DNA of 64,000 nt. Origin: Actinomadura sp. NAK00032. GTDB lineage: Bacteria > Actinomycetota > Actinomycetes > Streptosporangiales > Streptosporangiaceae. The notes below the pieces were generated by a model, which did no database searches, had not been told where the DNA came from, and was given only the letters and a program-made list of their open reading frames with translations. Position numbers and translations under genes: made by a program. Position 1 is the stretch's first letter. The number at the start of each line of letters is the position of its first letter. The stretch spans positions 5,208,001-5,272,000 of the forward strand of contig NZ_CP054932.1 in assembly GCF_013364275.1 (NCBI RefSeq). The letters run 5' to 3'. Positions 41,163 to 50,112 of this stretch are shown piece after piece.

Positions 41163-41766
41163 AGGCGGGCCGGACGAAGATCCGTCCGCGGCGTCCGGCC
41201 GGGAGCGGTTCGCCGGGCCCGAACGCCGTCCAGCGCGGGCCGTCCGCGCCCGCCGGCCACAGCACGCGCACGGCCGGGCCGAAGCGCGCGGGCGCCCGCT
41301 CGTACAGCCGCGCCTCCCGGTCCCCTCCCGTGCGCAGTACCAGCCCCGCCTCGGGGACGGGCACCGACAGCAGCGGCACCCGGCCGCCGGACGGGTCGGC
41401 CGGCGCGCCCTCGCCCTCGGTCCAGGCCGGAACGCCGGAGAACCAGGCCAGCGCCAGCGCTCCTCCGCTGCTCACGGACGCGCGGCGGGTGGCGCCGGGC
41501 GCGATCCAGCCGCGGTCGCCCGGCCCGTAGGCCACGCCGGAGACGGTGAGCGCGCCGCCCAGGACGACGAACTCCTCGCCGCAGGCGTAGCGCCCCGGCC
41601 CCGGCCGGCGCCAGCCGGGCGGGAAGCGGACGAGCGAGGTGGACGACCCGTCCGCGTCGACCTCCAGCCGGAGCAGCCGCACGGGCTCGTTCGACCCGGG
41701 GATCGTGAACGCCTTCCAGGGGAGGCCGGGGCGCGCCGGGTCCACGTCGGTGAGGTGCAGGGGCAT
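41152..41766 (-). CDS. Cupin-domain protein, ChrR-type
   Basis: This 204-residue protein has a single predicted cupin barrel (VRFPPGWRRPGPGRYACGEEFVVLGGALTVSG). The usual first-motif histidines are largely replaced, so metal binding is uncertain. It starts divergently from a VOC gene with a tripartite operator between them. AGAGG precedes ATG 41766. Function unknown. Confidence 0.72.
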   Translation of the reverse strand: MPLHLTDVDPARPGLPWKAFTIPGSNEPVRLLRLEVDADGSSTSLVRFPPGWRRPGPGRYACGEEFVVLGGALTVSGVAYGPGDRGWIAPGATRRASVSSGGALALAWFSGVPAWTEGEGAPADPSGGRVPLLSVPVPEAGLVLRTGGDREARLYERAPARFGPAVRVLWPAGADGPRWTAFGPGEPLPAGRRGRIFVRPACSI

Positions 41767-41783
41767 GAACCTCTCCCATCACT

Positions 41784-41808
41784 GTTTCTATTCTCGGAAC
41801 AGTGTTTC
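41784..41808. promoter_or_regulatory. Tripartite IclR-type operator, cupin/VOC divergent promoter
   Basis: Half-sites GTTTC (41784), GGAAC (41796) and GTTTC (41804), spacing N7 and N3. It is placed midway between the divergent cupin and VOC genes. Confidence 0.7.
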
Positions 41809-41852
41809 AGATAGCATGCGCCGCATCACAGTCGCGACCCCAGGGAGCCACC

Positions 41853-42719
41853 ATGCTCAGCAGCCCCCGGTACGCCGTGCTCGGCTGCCACGACCTCCCC
41901 GCCGCCGCGGGGTTCCTGTCCGCCCTCGGCTTCCGGGAGCGGCGCCGCGGCGTCCTCGACCGGGACGCCGCCGCGGCCCTGTACTGGCTGCCCGGCCCCG
42001 CCGAGGAGGTGCTCTACCTCCCGGAGGGCGCCGACACCGGCGGCCTCGTGCTCGTCGACGCCCCCGAGGGCGGCACCGGGATCGCGTCCGGCGGCTACGC
42101 CGTCGACGTCTACACGCGCGACATCGAGGCCAGCGTCGCTGAACTCACCGCGGCCGGGGGCGTCCCGTCCCCCATCGCGCGGTGGGAACTCGGCGGGCGG
42201 CCCTTCGCCGAATGCGGCCTCGTCGGCCCCGGCGGGATCCGGGTCGTCCTCGTCGAGGGCAGTTCCCGCCGGGCGAGCCTGCTGGACGCCGACGAGGCGC
42301 GGCGGCACTCCGAGCTGCAGGCCGCCGTCCACCTCGCCCACGGGTGCGACGCCGGGTTCTGGACGGGCCTCGGCCTGAAGTCGCTCTACTCGCAGCGGCT
42401 GGTGAACCCCGCCGTCGCCGCGCTCATCGGCATCGACCGGCCGGACGCCGAGATCGTCCTCGACCTGTTCTGGGACGGGCACGGCGCCCGGCTGGAACTG
42501 ATCAGCTTCCCGGACCTGGAGCTGCCCGAGGGCGACGAGGCGTTCACCTCCGGCATGCGCGCGGGCGTCTTCCCGGTCGCCGACCTGGACGCCGCCCGCG
42601 CGCTGCTCACCGAGGCCGGCGCGCGCACGGGCGCCATCGTGGACAGCGCGCTGCGCGGCGGCCGCGCCTTCGCCGCCACCTCCCCCGACGGCGTCCACCT
42701 CGAACTCTGGACGGCCTGA
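41853..42719 (+). CDS. VOC-superfamily (glyoxalase/dioxygenase-fold) protein 1
   Basis: This 288-residue protein has two beta-alpha-beta-beta-beta modules (YAVLGCHDLPAAAGFLSALGF; later AAVHLAHGCDAGFWTGLGLKS). It resembles two-module extradiol dioxygenases or lyases. Metal-ligand His and Glu residues are only partly evident. AGGGAG lies 5 nt before ATG 41853. It is probably an enzyme of the island's core pathway. Confidence 0.75.
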   Translation: MLSSPRYAVLGCHDLPAAAGFLSALGFRERRRGVLDRDAAAALYWLPGPAEEVLYLPEGADTGGLVLVDAPEGGTGIASGGYAVDVYTRDIEASVAELTAAGGVPSPIARWELGGRPFAECGLVGPGGIRVVLVEGSSRRASLLDADEARRHSELQAAVHLAHGCDAGFWTGLGLKSLYSQRLVNPAVAALIGIDRPDAEIVLDLFWDGHGARLELISFPDLELPEGDEAFTSGMRAGVFPVADLDAARALLTEAGARTGAIVDSALRGGRAFAATSPDGVHLELWTA

Positions 42720-42731
42720 CCGGAGTGCCCC

Positions 42732-42784
42732 GGACCGCCGCGGGCGGTCCCGCGCGGAGCCCCGCGCCCTCCTCAGGCGCGGGG
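42732..42784. terminator. Paired hairpins between convergent VOC genes
   Basis: Two perfect stems occur: 42732-42739 with 42743-42750 (3-nt loop), and 42760-42768 with 42776-42784 (7-nt loop). They lie between convergent genes and probably end both transcripts. Confidence 0.7.
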
Positions 42785-42815
42785 CCCTCAGGCGCGGGGC
42801 CCTCAGGCGCGGGGC
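42771..42815. repeat. Three 15-bp tandem repeats at the end of a VOC gene
   Basis: Identical 15-nt units (42771-42785, 42786-42800, 42801-42815), each carrying the stop triplet of the minus-strand VOC frame. The gene end has been copied twice beyond the true stop, in frame. Confidence 0.92.
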
Positions 42816-43774
42816 TCGTACAGCGTCACGCAGACGCCGTTCGGCGTGGTGACCGACGCCGCGGCGGCCTTGCCGTGCAGCGGGTCGTCGGTCTCCACGG
42901 GCTCGCCGGACACCACCGCGCCGCCCGTCCGGCGGACGCTCGCCAGCGCGGCGGCGAGGTCGCGCGTGCGGACCGTCCAGCCGCTGTGCCCGAGCGAGCG
43001 GCCGGGGCGCTGAAGCGGGCGCCGGTCGACGCCGTGCTCCCCCTCCGCGGAGGTGACCTCGATGCGCGCCGTCCGCTCGCCGGCGAGGAACGCCAGCCGC
43101 ATGCGCGTGCCCGACGGCAGGCCCGCCACCGTGTCGAAGCCCGGCGAGGAGAAGACCACGTCGTACCAGACGGACATGCCGAGGCCCTCCGGCCCCCAGA
43201 ACGCGACCTCCGCGCCGGCGTCGGGCACATGGCACACCACCGAGGTCAGCTCGGTGTAGGGGCGGTCGGGGTCGGCCTCCCAGGCGGCCGTCCCCCGGAT
43301 CGCGGCGGGCTGGACGAACACGACCGCGGTGCCGTCGGGGGCGGGGCACACGCCCTGGGTGACCTGGACCTCCCGGTCCCCGACGGCGACCCCGTAGGTG
43401 GCGGGCGGCGTCGACCAGGCGATGCCGTCCGCGGCGAACCGGGCGTGCGCGGCCTCGATGTCGGCGGCGTACATGTCGATGCCGATCAGGCCGTCGTCGA
43501 GGTTGTGCGGCCGCGCGGCGGGCGCGAGCGGCTCGGGCACCCGGACCAGGTGGATCCGGCCGGTGCCGGCGCCCGCCGCGGCGAGCGCCACGGCCTCGAC
43601 GTCCGCGGGCCCGGTGCCCCACAGCGCGTCCGCGGCCGCCGCGGCGACGGTGCCGCGCGCGGCGACCTCGTAGCCGAGGCGGCCGCCGAAGAACTCCAGG
43701 TGCGGGTCGAATTCGGACACGCCGATGACCGCCCCGGTGATGCCCTCGACCAGGGCCGGGCCGTGCTCGCTCAT
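42803..43774 (-). CDS. VOC-superfamily protein 2
   Basis: This 323-residue protein is a two-module VOC protein (ITGAVIGVSEFDPHLEFFGG; later ELTSVVCHVPDAGAEVAFW). It shares the module order of the proteins at 41853 and 54949. Its start faces the DUF3598-like gene with a tripartite operator between them. Possible activities are extradiol cleavage, isomerisation or thioester epimerisation. Confidence 0.75.
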   Translation of the reverse strand: MSEHGPALVEGITGAVIGVSEFDPHLEFFGGRLGYEVAARGTVAAAAADALWGTGPADVEAVALAAAGAGTGRIHLVRVPEPLAPAARPHNLDDGLIGIDMYAADIEAAHARFAADGIAWSTPPATYGVAVGDREVQVTQGVCPAPDGTAVVFVQPAAIRGTAAWEADPDRPYTELTSVVCHVPDAGAEVAFWGPEGLGMSVWYDVVFSSPGFDTVAGLPSGTRMRLAFLAGERTARIEVTSAEGEHGVDRRPLQRPGRSLGHSGWTVRTRDLAAALASVRRTGGAVVSGEPVETDDPLHGKAAAASVTTPNGVCVTLYEPRA

Positions 43775-43790
43775 CCAAGATCCCCTTTGC

Positions 43791-43815
43791 GTTCCTATGT
43801 GTGGAATGCTGTTCC
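43791..43815. promoter_or_regulatory. Tripartite IclR-type operator, VOC/DUF3598 divergent promoter
   Basis: Half-sites GTTCC (43791), GGAAT (43803) and GTTCC (43811), spacing N7 and N3. It lies 17 nt upstream of the VOC start and 89 nt upstream of the DUF3598-like gene. Confidence 0.78.
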
Positions 43816-43903
43816 AATTTCCTGGGTGTTGACGCTAGGCTCGCGGCGAGCGGGCTGTCAACGCCCGCCGCCCCCCGCCCCCGCGTCCGACCAGGAGGAG
43901 CCC

Positions 43904-44350
43904 ATGCGCGCCGGAGTCCCGGGCATGCCCATCAACCGCCAGCACCTCGGCGAGTGGCGGGGTGAGTACATCCACCTCGACGCCGGCGGGACGATCCTCG
44001 ACCGGCACGCCTCGCACCTGAAGTGCTGGGTCCCCGAGGACGGCTCGTACGACATCCGCCAGATCAACACCTACACCTGGCCGGACGGGCGGGTGGAGGC
44101 GCTGGAGTTCGGCGGGCGCATGCGGGGCGACGTCTGCCACTTCGACAACGACCGGATCATCGGCGAGATGAGCCAGGTGGACGCCCAGTCCATCGTGCTC
44201 ACCTGGTCGTACAAGTCCGACCCGGACAACTACCTCTACGAGCTCATCCAGCTCTCCCGCGACGGGCTGCACAAGTGCCGCACCTGGCACTGGATGGACG
44301 GCGACCGCCTGGTCAAGCGGACGATCATCAGCGAGTCCAAGGTCGCCTGA
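43904..44350 (+). CDS. DUF3598-like small protein, copy 2
   Basis: This 148-residue protein is the paralogue of the protein at 30896-31348, sharing EWRGEYIHLD, DGSYD, YTWPDGR and TWHWMDGD. It is probably a beta-barrel. AGGAGG lies just before ATG 43904. It stands alone between a tripartite operator and a double terminator, so it is a single-gene unit under the same control as the rest of the island. Confidence 0.8.
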   Translation: MRAGVPGMPINRQHLGEWRGEYIHLDAGGTILDRHASHLKCWVPEDGSYDIRQINTYTWPDGRVEALEFGGRMRGDVCHFDNDRIIGEMSQVDAQSIVLTWSYKSDPDNYLYELIQLSRDGLHKCRTWHWMDGDRLVKRTIISESKVA

Positions 44351-44357
44351 CCCGCCC

Positions 44358-44426
44358 GTCCCGCCGCCGGCGGGACCCACCGCCGGGGCCCGGCGGCCGG
44401 AGGCCCCGCGCTCCGGCCGCCGGGCC
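44358..44426 (+). terminator. Double hairpin terminator after DUF3598-like gene
   Basis: A perfect 8-bp stem (44358-44365 with 44369-44376) is followed by a perfect 16-bp stem (44387-44402 with 44411-44426, 8-nt loop). These isolate the small gene from the ABC operon downstream. Confidence 0.8.
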
Positions 44427-44451
44427 TTCGCGGTTCCGGCCGGCGCGTGAC

Positions 44452-44476
44452 GAAACAGCGTTCCAGATTTCTCGGC
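44452..44476. promoter_or_regulatory. Partial IclR-type operator upstream of peptide-type ABC operon
   Basis: Half-sites GAAAC (44452) and GTTCC (44460) with N3 are clear, but the third position (44472-44476, TCGGC) does not match. It lies 36 nt before the complete site at 44512 and may be a secondary site. Confidence 0.4.
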
Positions 44477-44511
44477 GAAACCCCTTTTCGATCACCCGCG
44501 CTCGTCCTAGT

Positions 44512-44536
44512 ATTCCGGCCATAAGAACGCCGTTCC
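44512..44536. promoter_or_regulatory. Tripartite IclR-type operator, peptide-type ABC operon
   Basis: Half-sites ATTCC (44512), AGAAC (44524) and GTTCC (44532), spacing N7 and N3, 52 nt upstream of the first permease gene. Confidence 0.75.
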
Positions 44537-44587
44537 ATTCCGGCTCCCGCTCGCGGCTTCTCCCCCACCCCCATCGGAGGACTGTGG

Positions 44588-45553
44588 ATGCTGCGGTACC
44601 TCGGACGACGGGTCGCCGGTCTCGCACTGGTCCTGTTCGTCGTCCTCACCCTCGTCTTCTTCATGCTGCGGGCCGCGCCCGGCTCCCCCGCCGACGCCTA
44701 CCTCGGCATGAACCCCACCCCCGAGAAGCGCGCCGCCGTCGAGCACCGGTTCGGGCTCGACCAGCCGATCTGGACGCAGTACGCCACGTTCGCCGGCAAC
44801 CTGCTGCGCGGCGACCTCGGCACCTCGCTGTTCAGCGACCGCCCGGTCACCGAGATCATCGGCGACCGGCTCCCGGTGACCCTCGAACTCGGGCTGCTGG
44901 CCCTGGTGTTCTGGGTCGCGGTCGGGCTGGCCGCCGGGGTGCTGGCCGCCCGGCGGCGCGACTCCCTCGTCGACGGCGCCGTCCGCGTGCTCAGCGTCGT
45001 CGCGCTGTCGATCCCGAGCTTCTGGCTGGGCCTCGTGCTGGTCGTCGTGTTCGGGCTGTACATCAAGGGGGTGCTGCCGTCCAGCGGGTGGGTCGCGTTC
45101 GGCGCCGACCCGGCGGGCAACCTGCGCGGCGTCGTGCTCCCCGCGTTCGCCCTCGGCCTCGGCTCCAGCGCCGTCATCGCCCGCACGCTGCGCGGCTCGC
45201 TGATCGAGACGCACCGCACCGACTACGTCGCCTTCGCCCGCGCGATGGGCATGCCCGAGCGCGGCATCCTGCGCCGCATCGCGCTGCGCAACGCGCTCAT
45301 CCCGACCGCGACCGTGATCGGGCTGATGGTCGGGCTGTTCATCAGCGGAACCGTCCTGGTGGAGAACGTCTTCAACGTCCCCGGGATCGGCCAGACCATC
45401 GTCGGCGCGTTCCGCCAGCACGACTACCCCCTGGCGATCGGCTGCACGCTGGTCACCGCGGTGGTGTTCCTGGTCGCCAACCTCGCCGTCGACTTCCTCT
45501 ACTTCGCGCTCGACCCGCGCATCCGCGCGGGGTTCCTGAACGGGACGGACTGA
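44588..45553 (+). CDS. Peptide/nickel-type ABC transporter permease, DppB-like
   Basis: This 321-residue permease has the N-terminal start LRYLGRRVAGLALVLFVV and the loop LRGSLIETHRTDYVAFARAMG typical of DppB. Six membrane segments are predicted. GGAGGA lies 6 nt before ATG 44588. It forms a heterodimer with the DppC-like protein downstream. Confidence 0.94.
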   Translation: MLRYLGRRVAGLALVLFVVLTLVFFMLRAAPGSPADAYLGMNPTPEKRAAVEHRFGLDQPIWTQYATFAGNLLRGDLGTSLFSDRPVTEIIGDRLPVTLELGLLALVFWVAVGLAAGVLAARRRDSLVDGAVRVLSVVALSIPSFWLGLVLVVVFGLYIKGVLPSSGWVAFGADPAGNLRGVVLPAFALGLGSSAVIARTLRGSLIETHRTDYVAFARAMGMPERGILRRIALRNALIPTATVIGLMVGLFISGTVLVENVFNVPGIGQTIVGAFRQHDYPLAIGCTLVTAVVFLVANLAVDFLYFALDPRIRAGFLNGTD

Positions 45554-46449
45554 TGGACGCGATCGACGCCGCGGCCGCACCGCCGCCCGCGCGCCGCCTC
45601 ACCCTGCCGCGCATGTCGGCCCTGACCTGGACCGGGGCCGTCCTGCTCGGGCTGTTCCTGGCGCTGGCGCTGCTCGGGCCGCTGCTCGCCGGGGACCCGG
45701 ACGCGCGGACCGGCGAGCAGTTGGCCGCCCCGGGCCCGCACCACCTGTTCGGCACCGACCACCTGCAGCGCGACCTGTTCGCGCGGACGGCGGCGGGCGC
45801 CCAGGTGTCGCTGCTGGTCGCGCTCGCGGGCGTCGCGTTCGGCCTGCTCGTCGCGGTGCCCGCCGGGCTGGTCGCCGGCTACTTCGGCGGCCGCTGGCCG
45901 GACGAGGTGATCATGCGGGTGCTGGAGGCGCTGCAGGCGCTGCCGCTGTTCGTCTTCGCGCTGTTCGTCATCGGCGTCACCGGCGCCGGCGACTCGCACC
46001 TCGGGCCGCTCACGGTGCCGGGCACCGCCAAGGTCGTGCTGCTGCTCGGTGTCGGGTTCATCCCCTACTTCGCGCGCGTCACCCGGTCGGCGACGCTCGT
46101 GGAGGCGCAGGAGGACTACGTCGACGCGCTGCGCGTCCTCGGGGTGCCGCGGCGGCGGATCATCGGCGGCGAGCTGCTGGTGAACGTGCTGCCGCCGGTG
46201 CTGGTGCAGGCGTTCCTCTGGCTCGGCGTCGCGATCTTCGCCGAGAGCGCGCTCAGCTTCCTCGGCCTCGGCGTCCAGGCGCCCCGGCCGAGCCTCGGCA
46301 ACATCCTCGGCGACGCGACCGGCTACCTGCTGCTCGGCGCCTGGTGGTACTCGATCATCCCCGGCCTGGTCATCCTCGTCGCCACGGTCGGCTTCAACCT
46401 CGTCGGCGACGGCATCGGCGACGCGCTCGACGCCGGCGGCCACGGCTGA
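45553..46449 (+). CDS. Peptide/nickel-type ABC transporter permease, DppC-like
   Basis: This 298-residue permease has HHLFGTDHLQRDLFAR after the first helix and the coupling loop VEAQEDYVDALRVLGVPR. ATG overlaps the dppB-like stop by 1 nt (TGATG). Confidence 0.94.
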   Translation: MDAIDAAAAPPPARRLTLPRMSALTWTGAVLLGLFLALALLGPLLAGDPDARTGEQLAAPGPHHLFGTDHLQRDLFARTAAGAQVSLLVALAGVAFGLLVAVPAGLVAGYFGGRWPDEVIMRVLEALQALPLFVFALFVIGVTGAGDSHLGPLTVPGTAKVVLLLGVGFIPYFARVTRSATLVEAQEDYVDALRVLGVPRRRIIGGELLVNVLPPVLVQAFLWLGVAIFAESALSFLGLGVQAPRPSLGNILGDATGYLLLGAWWYSIIPGLVILVATVGFNLVGDGIGDALDAGGHG

Positions 46450-46499
46450 GACCCCCGCCCCCCGCCGGACACCCACCCCCTTCCCCTGAGGAGCACGTC

Positions 46500-48074
46500 A
46501 TGTCCGACACCAACCCGAACGCCCCGCACGGCCCGGTCCTGAGCCGGCGCCGCTTCCTCGTCGCCACCGGCGTGCTGACCGCGGGCGCCGCGGCCCTCGG
46601 CGCCTGCGGCGGGGAGGGCGGCACCGACGGCGGCGCCGCGGGCCGCACCGGCACGCTCGCCTTCGGGGTCGCCTCCATCTCCGACTACCTCAACCCGCTC
46701 AGCACCACCTCCAGCCGGGTGCACTGGATCACCGAGTCGGTCGTGGAGTCGCTCTACACCTACGACGCGTCGCTGGCGTCCGTGCCGCTGCTGGCCGACG
46801 GCGAGCCGGAGATCTCCGCCGACGGGCTGACCTGGACGATCAACCTCAAGCCGGGCGTCACGTTCCACAACGGCGACCCGCTCACCGCCGAGGACGTCGC
46901 CGCCACCTTCCGCTTCGTCACCGACCCGAAGAGCACCAGCGACTGGACGACCTACTTCGTCGGCCACGTCGCGAAGGTCACCGCGACCGGCGACCGCACC
47001 GTCACGATCAAGCTGACCGCCCCGTTCGGGGTGCTGCGCTCGCACCTGACCAACCTGCCGATCGTGCACCGCGACTTCGTCGCCAAGACCGGCACCACCA
47101 TGGGCACCGGCCCGTTCTCGATCGGCGACGTCAAGCAGGGGCAGCAGGTCACGCTGAAGCGCTTCGCCGGCTACCACGGGACCAAGCCCGCCCTCACCGG
47201 CATCACCTTCCAGGCCGTGCCCGACCCCGCGACCCGGATGGTCAACCTCCGCGAGGACAAGATCCAGATCATGACGGACGTCCCGCCGGAGAGCGTCGGG
47301 CTGCTGGAGAAGTCGACCGACGTCCGCGTGCACGAGGTCGCCGCGCCGAAGGACCTCGTCACCTACTTCGTGGCGAACAAGAAGCCGTTCGACGACGTGC
47401 GGGTCAGGAAGGCGCTCGCCTACGCGATGGACCGCAAGGGCGTCCGCGACATCGTCTACGGCGGCTCCGCCGACATCGCGCAGGGCCCCATCGGGCCCGC
47501 CGCCGAGGGCCACGACCCGTCGCTGCGGCTGTACGGGGAGGGGCCCGACATCGCCAAGGCGAAGGCGCTGCTCGCCGAGGCCGGGCTGTCCGGGCTCGAC
47601 TTCACCCTGATGGTCACCAGCGACCCGGTGCTGAAGAACGTCGGGCAGGTGCTCGCGCAGGGCTGGAAGAAGGCGGGCATCAACTGCACCCTGGAGACGC
47701 TCGACATCAGCCCCTGGGTGAAGAAGTGGGCGTCCGGCGAATACCAGATGGCCATGACCGGGTTCGACGGCGGCTTCGGCGGCGGCAAGACCGCCTTCAC
47801 CCTGCTGGGCGCGCTCAGCTCCAAGAACCCGCTGAACTTCGGCTACAAGAACCCCAAGGTGGACGCGCTGCTCGGCAGGGCCTGGGCGACCACCGACGCG
47901 GCCGAGCGCGCCGCGATCTGCAAGGAGATCAACGGGCTCGTCGCCGCGGACGCGATCGCGCTCCCGCCGGTCCACCCGAAGCTCATCGTCGCGCAGCGCG
48001 CCGAGATCAGCGCCCTGGACGAGACCCGGATGAGCGTCAGCCGGATCGACGTGGCCCCGGTGCGAGCGGCCTGA
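46500..48074 (+). CDS. Peptide-type substrate-binding lipoprotein, Tat-exported
   Basis: This 524-residue family-5 binding protein has a twin-arginine signal (SRRRFLVATG, residues 15-24) and lipobox LGAC with Cys36, then VESLYTYDASLASVP and KPGVTFHNGDPLTAEDV. It binds the imported ligand outside the cell; peptides, glycosides, opines and other compounds are bound by this family. It overlaps the ATPase gene by 1 nt. Confidence 0.93.
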   Translation: MSDTNPNAPHGPVLSRRRFLVATGVLTAGAAALGACGGEGGTDGGAAGRTGTLAFGVASISDYLNPLSTTSSRVHWITESVVESLYTYDASLASVPLLADGEPEISADGLTWTINLKPGVTFHNGDPLTAEDVAATFRFVTDPKSTSDWTTYFVGHVAKVTATGDRTVTIKLTAPFGVLRSHLTNLPIVHRDFVAKTGTTMGTGPFSIGDVKQGQQVTLKRFAGYHGTKPALTGITFQAVPDPATRMVNLREDKIQIMTDVPPESVGLLEKSTDVRVHEVAAPKDLVTYFVANKKPFDDVRVRKALAYAMDRKGVRDIVYGGSADIAQGPIGPAAEGHDPSLRLYGEGPDIAKAKALLAEAGLSGLDFTLMVTSDPVLKNVGQVLAQGWKKAGINCTLETLDISPWVKKWASGEYQMAMTGFDGGFGGGKTAFTLLGALSSKNPLNFGYKNPKVDALLGRAWATTDAAERAAICKEINGLVAADAIALPPVHPKLIVAQRAEISALDETRMSVSRIDVAPVRAA

Positions 48075-49108
48075 TGCGCCGCGCACCGCGGCCGCCCGGC
48101 ACCGCGCCCGGCACCGCGCCCGATACCCCGGTGGGGGACGTCCCGGACGGCGCCCCGCTGCTGTCGGTCGCGGGCCTGTCGGTCTCGTTCCGGACCCGGT
48201 CGGGCGAGACTCCGGCCGTCCGGGACGTCTCGTTCGACCTCGCGCCGGGCGAGGTCCTCGGCCTGGTCGGCGAGTCGGGGTCGGGCAAGAGCACCGTGCT
48301 GACCGCCCTCATGCGGATGCTGCCCGGCAACGCGGCGGTGTCCGCCGGGCACGTCCGCTTCGGCGGCACCGACCTGCTCGCGCTGCGGGAGGAGCGGATG
48401 CGGCGGCTGCGCGGCGACCGCATCGGGCTGATCCCGCAGCGGCCGATGACGTCGCTGTCGCCGACCACGCCGATCGGCCGCCAGCTGCGCTGGCACCTGC
48501 CCGCCGAGACGGGCCGGGGCGGCGGCGACCGGCTCGCCGGGCTGCTGCGCGAGGTGGGCCTCGCCGCCGTGCTGGACCGGCTCGACGGCCACCCGTTCGA
48601 GTTCTCCGGCGGCCAGCTCCAGCGGATGCTGATCGCGGTCGCCGCGCTCGGCCGCCGCCCCGAGCTGCTGCTGGCCGACGAGCCGACCACGACGCTCGAC
48701 GCGACCGTCCAGGCGCAGGTGCTCCGGCTGCTGCTGGAGCTGCGCGACCGCGTCGGCCTCGCGATGGTCTTCGTGACCCACGACCTCGGGGTGGTCGCGC
48801 AGGTCAGCGACCGGGTCGGGGTGATGTACGCGGGGCGGCTGGTCGAGACGGCGCCCGTGCGGGAGCTGTTCGCCGCGCCCCGGCACCCCTACACCCGCGC
48901 CCTGATCGGCGCGCGGCCGGGCGGCCGGGCGCGGGGCGAGCCGCTGCGCACGATCCCCGGCACCGCCGCCGGCGCGAACCTGCTGCCCGGCTGCCCGTTC
49001 GCGCCGCGCTGCGAGCTCGCCGCCGACGTGTGCCGCGCGGAGCGTCCGGCCGCGCGGGTCCTCGGCGCGTCGACCGTCAGCTGCCACCGGGCGGAGGAGG
49101 CCGGATGA
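48074..49108 (+). CDS. Oligopeptide-type ABC transporter ATPase, DppD-like
   Basis: This 344-residue ATPase has Walker A GESGSGKST, signature FSGGQLQRM, Walker B LLLADEPTTTLD and the C-terminal Cys cluster (GCPFAPRCELAADVC) usual for peptide-type ATPases. A Pro-rich N-terminal extension of about 30 residues precedes the domain. It overlaps dppF-like by 4 nt. Confidence 0.94.
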   Translation: MRRAPRPPGTAPGTAPDTPVGDVPDGAPLLSVAGLSVSFRTRSGETPAVRDVSFDLAPGEVLGLVGESGSGKSTVLTALMRMLPGNAAVSAGHVRFGGTDLLALREERMRRLRGDRIGLIPQRPMTSLSPTTPIGRQLRWHLPAETGRGGGDRLAGLLREVGLAAVLDRLDGHPFEFSGGQLQRMLIAVAALGRRPELLLADEPTTTLDATVQAQVLRLLLELRDRVGLAMVFVTHDLGVVAQVSDRVGVMYAGRLVETAPVRELFAAPRHPYTRALIGARPGGRARGEPLRTIPGTAAGANLLPGCPFAPRCELAADVCRAERPAARVLGASTVSCHRAEEAG

Positions 49109-50112
49109 ACGCCGTCACCGCGCAGAACCTCACCAAGCACTACCCGGTCCGGCGGGGGCGCCGCGCGAAGGGCGCCGTCGTGCACGCCGTGGACGACGTG
49201 TCGTTCGAGGTGCCCGCGGGGCGGACCCTCGCGATCGTCGGCGAGTCCGGCTGCGGCAAGTCGACGATCGCGCGGATGCTCGTCCGGCTGGTCCGCCCGA
49301 CCGCGGGCCGCGTCCTCGTCGAGGGCGCGGACGGCGCGGGCCGGGCGGACGCGCGCGCCGTCCAGCTCGTGTCGCAGAACCCCTGGTCCGCGCTCAACCG
49401 CCGCAAGAGCATCCGGCACGCGCTGGAGCAGCCGCTCGCCGTCCACGGCCTCGCTCCGGACCGGGCCGCCCGCGCCGCGCGGGCCGAGGAGCTGCTGGGG
49501 CTGGTCGGGCTGTCCCCCGCCTACCTGGACCGCCGGCCGGGCGGGGTCAGCGGCGGGGAGCTGCAGCGGATCACGGTCGCGCGGGCGCTCGCGGTCGAGC
49601 CGGCGGCGCTGGTGCTGGACGAGCCGACCGCCAGCCTGGACGTCAGCGTGAAGGCGCTGCTGGTCAACCTGCTGCTCGACCTGCAGCGGCGGCTGAGGCT
49701 GAGCTACGTCCTGATCACCCACGAGATCGAGATCGCGCGGCACATGGCCGACCGGGTCGCCGTGATGTACCTCGGGCGGCTGGTGGAGTACGGCGACGCC
49801 GAGCGCGTCTTCGGCGACCCCCGGCACCCGTACACGCGGTCGCTGCTGGCCGCCGTGCCGGACCTCGGCGAGCCCGGCGCGAGGACTGCTCCGCCGCCGC
49901 TTGCGGGCGACGTCCCGTCGGCCGTCGACATCCCGTCCGGCTGCCGCTTCCACACGCGCTGCCCGTTCGCCGAGAGCGGCTGCCGCAGCACCGAGCCCGC
50001 CCTGGCCGACACCGGCGACGGGCGGCAGGCGGCCTGCCTCCGGCTCGCCGACCTGTCCCCCGCAGCGGCGCCCACCGACGCCGCACCACCGACCGATGAG
50101 GAGAGCCCATGA
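49105..50112 (+). CDS. Oligopeptide-type ABC transporter ATPase, DppF-like
   Basis: This 335-residue ATPase starts NLTKHYPVRRG and has GESGCGKST, VSGGELQRI, LVLDEPTASLD and the terminal CRFHTRCPFAESGC cluster. It works as a heterodimer with the upstream ATPase. Its stop overlaps the nitrilase-like start (ATGA), tying transport to that protein. Confidence 0.94.
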   Translation: MNAVTAQNLTKHYPVRRGRRAKGAVVHAVDDVSFEVPAGRTLAIVGESGCGKSTIARMLVRLVRPTAGRVLVEGADGAGRADARAVQLVSQNPWSALNRRKSIRHALEQPLAVHGLAPDRAARAARAEELLGLVGLSPAYLDRRPGGVSGGELQRITVARALAVEPAALVLDEPTASLDVSVKALLVNLLLDLQRRLRLSYVLITHEIEIARHMADRVAVMYLGRLVEYGDAERVFGDPRHPYTRSLLAAVPDLGEPGARTAPPPLAGDVPSAVDIPSGCRFHTRCPFAESGCRSTEPALADTGDGRQAACLRLADLSPAAAPTDAAPPTDEESP

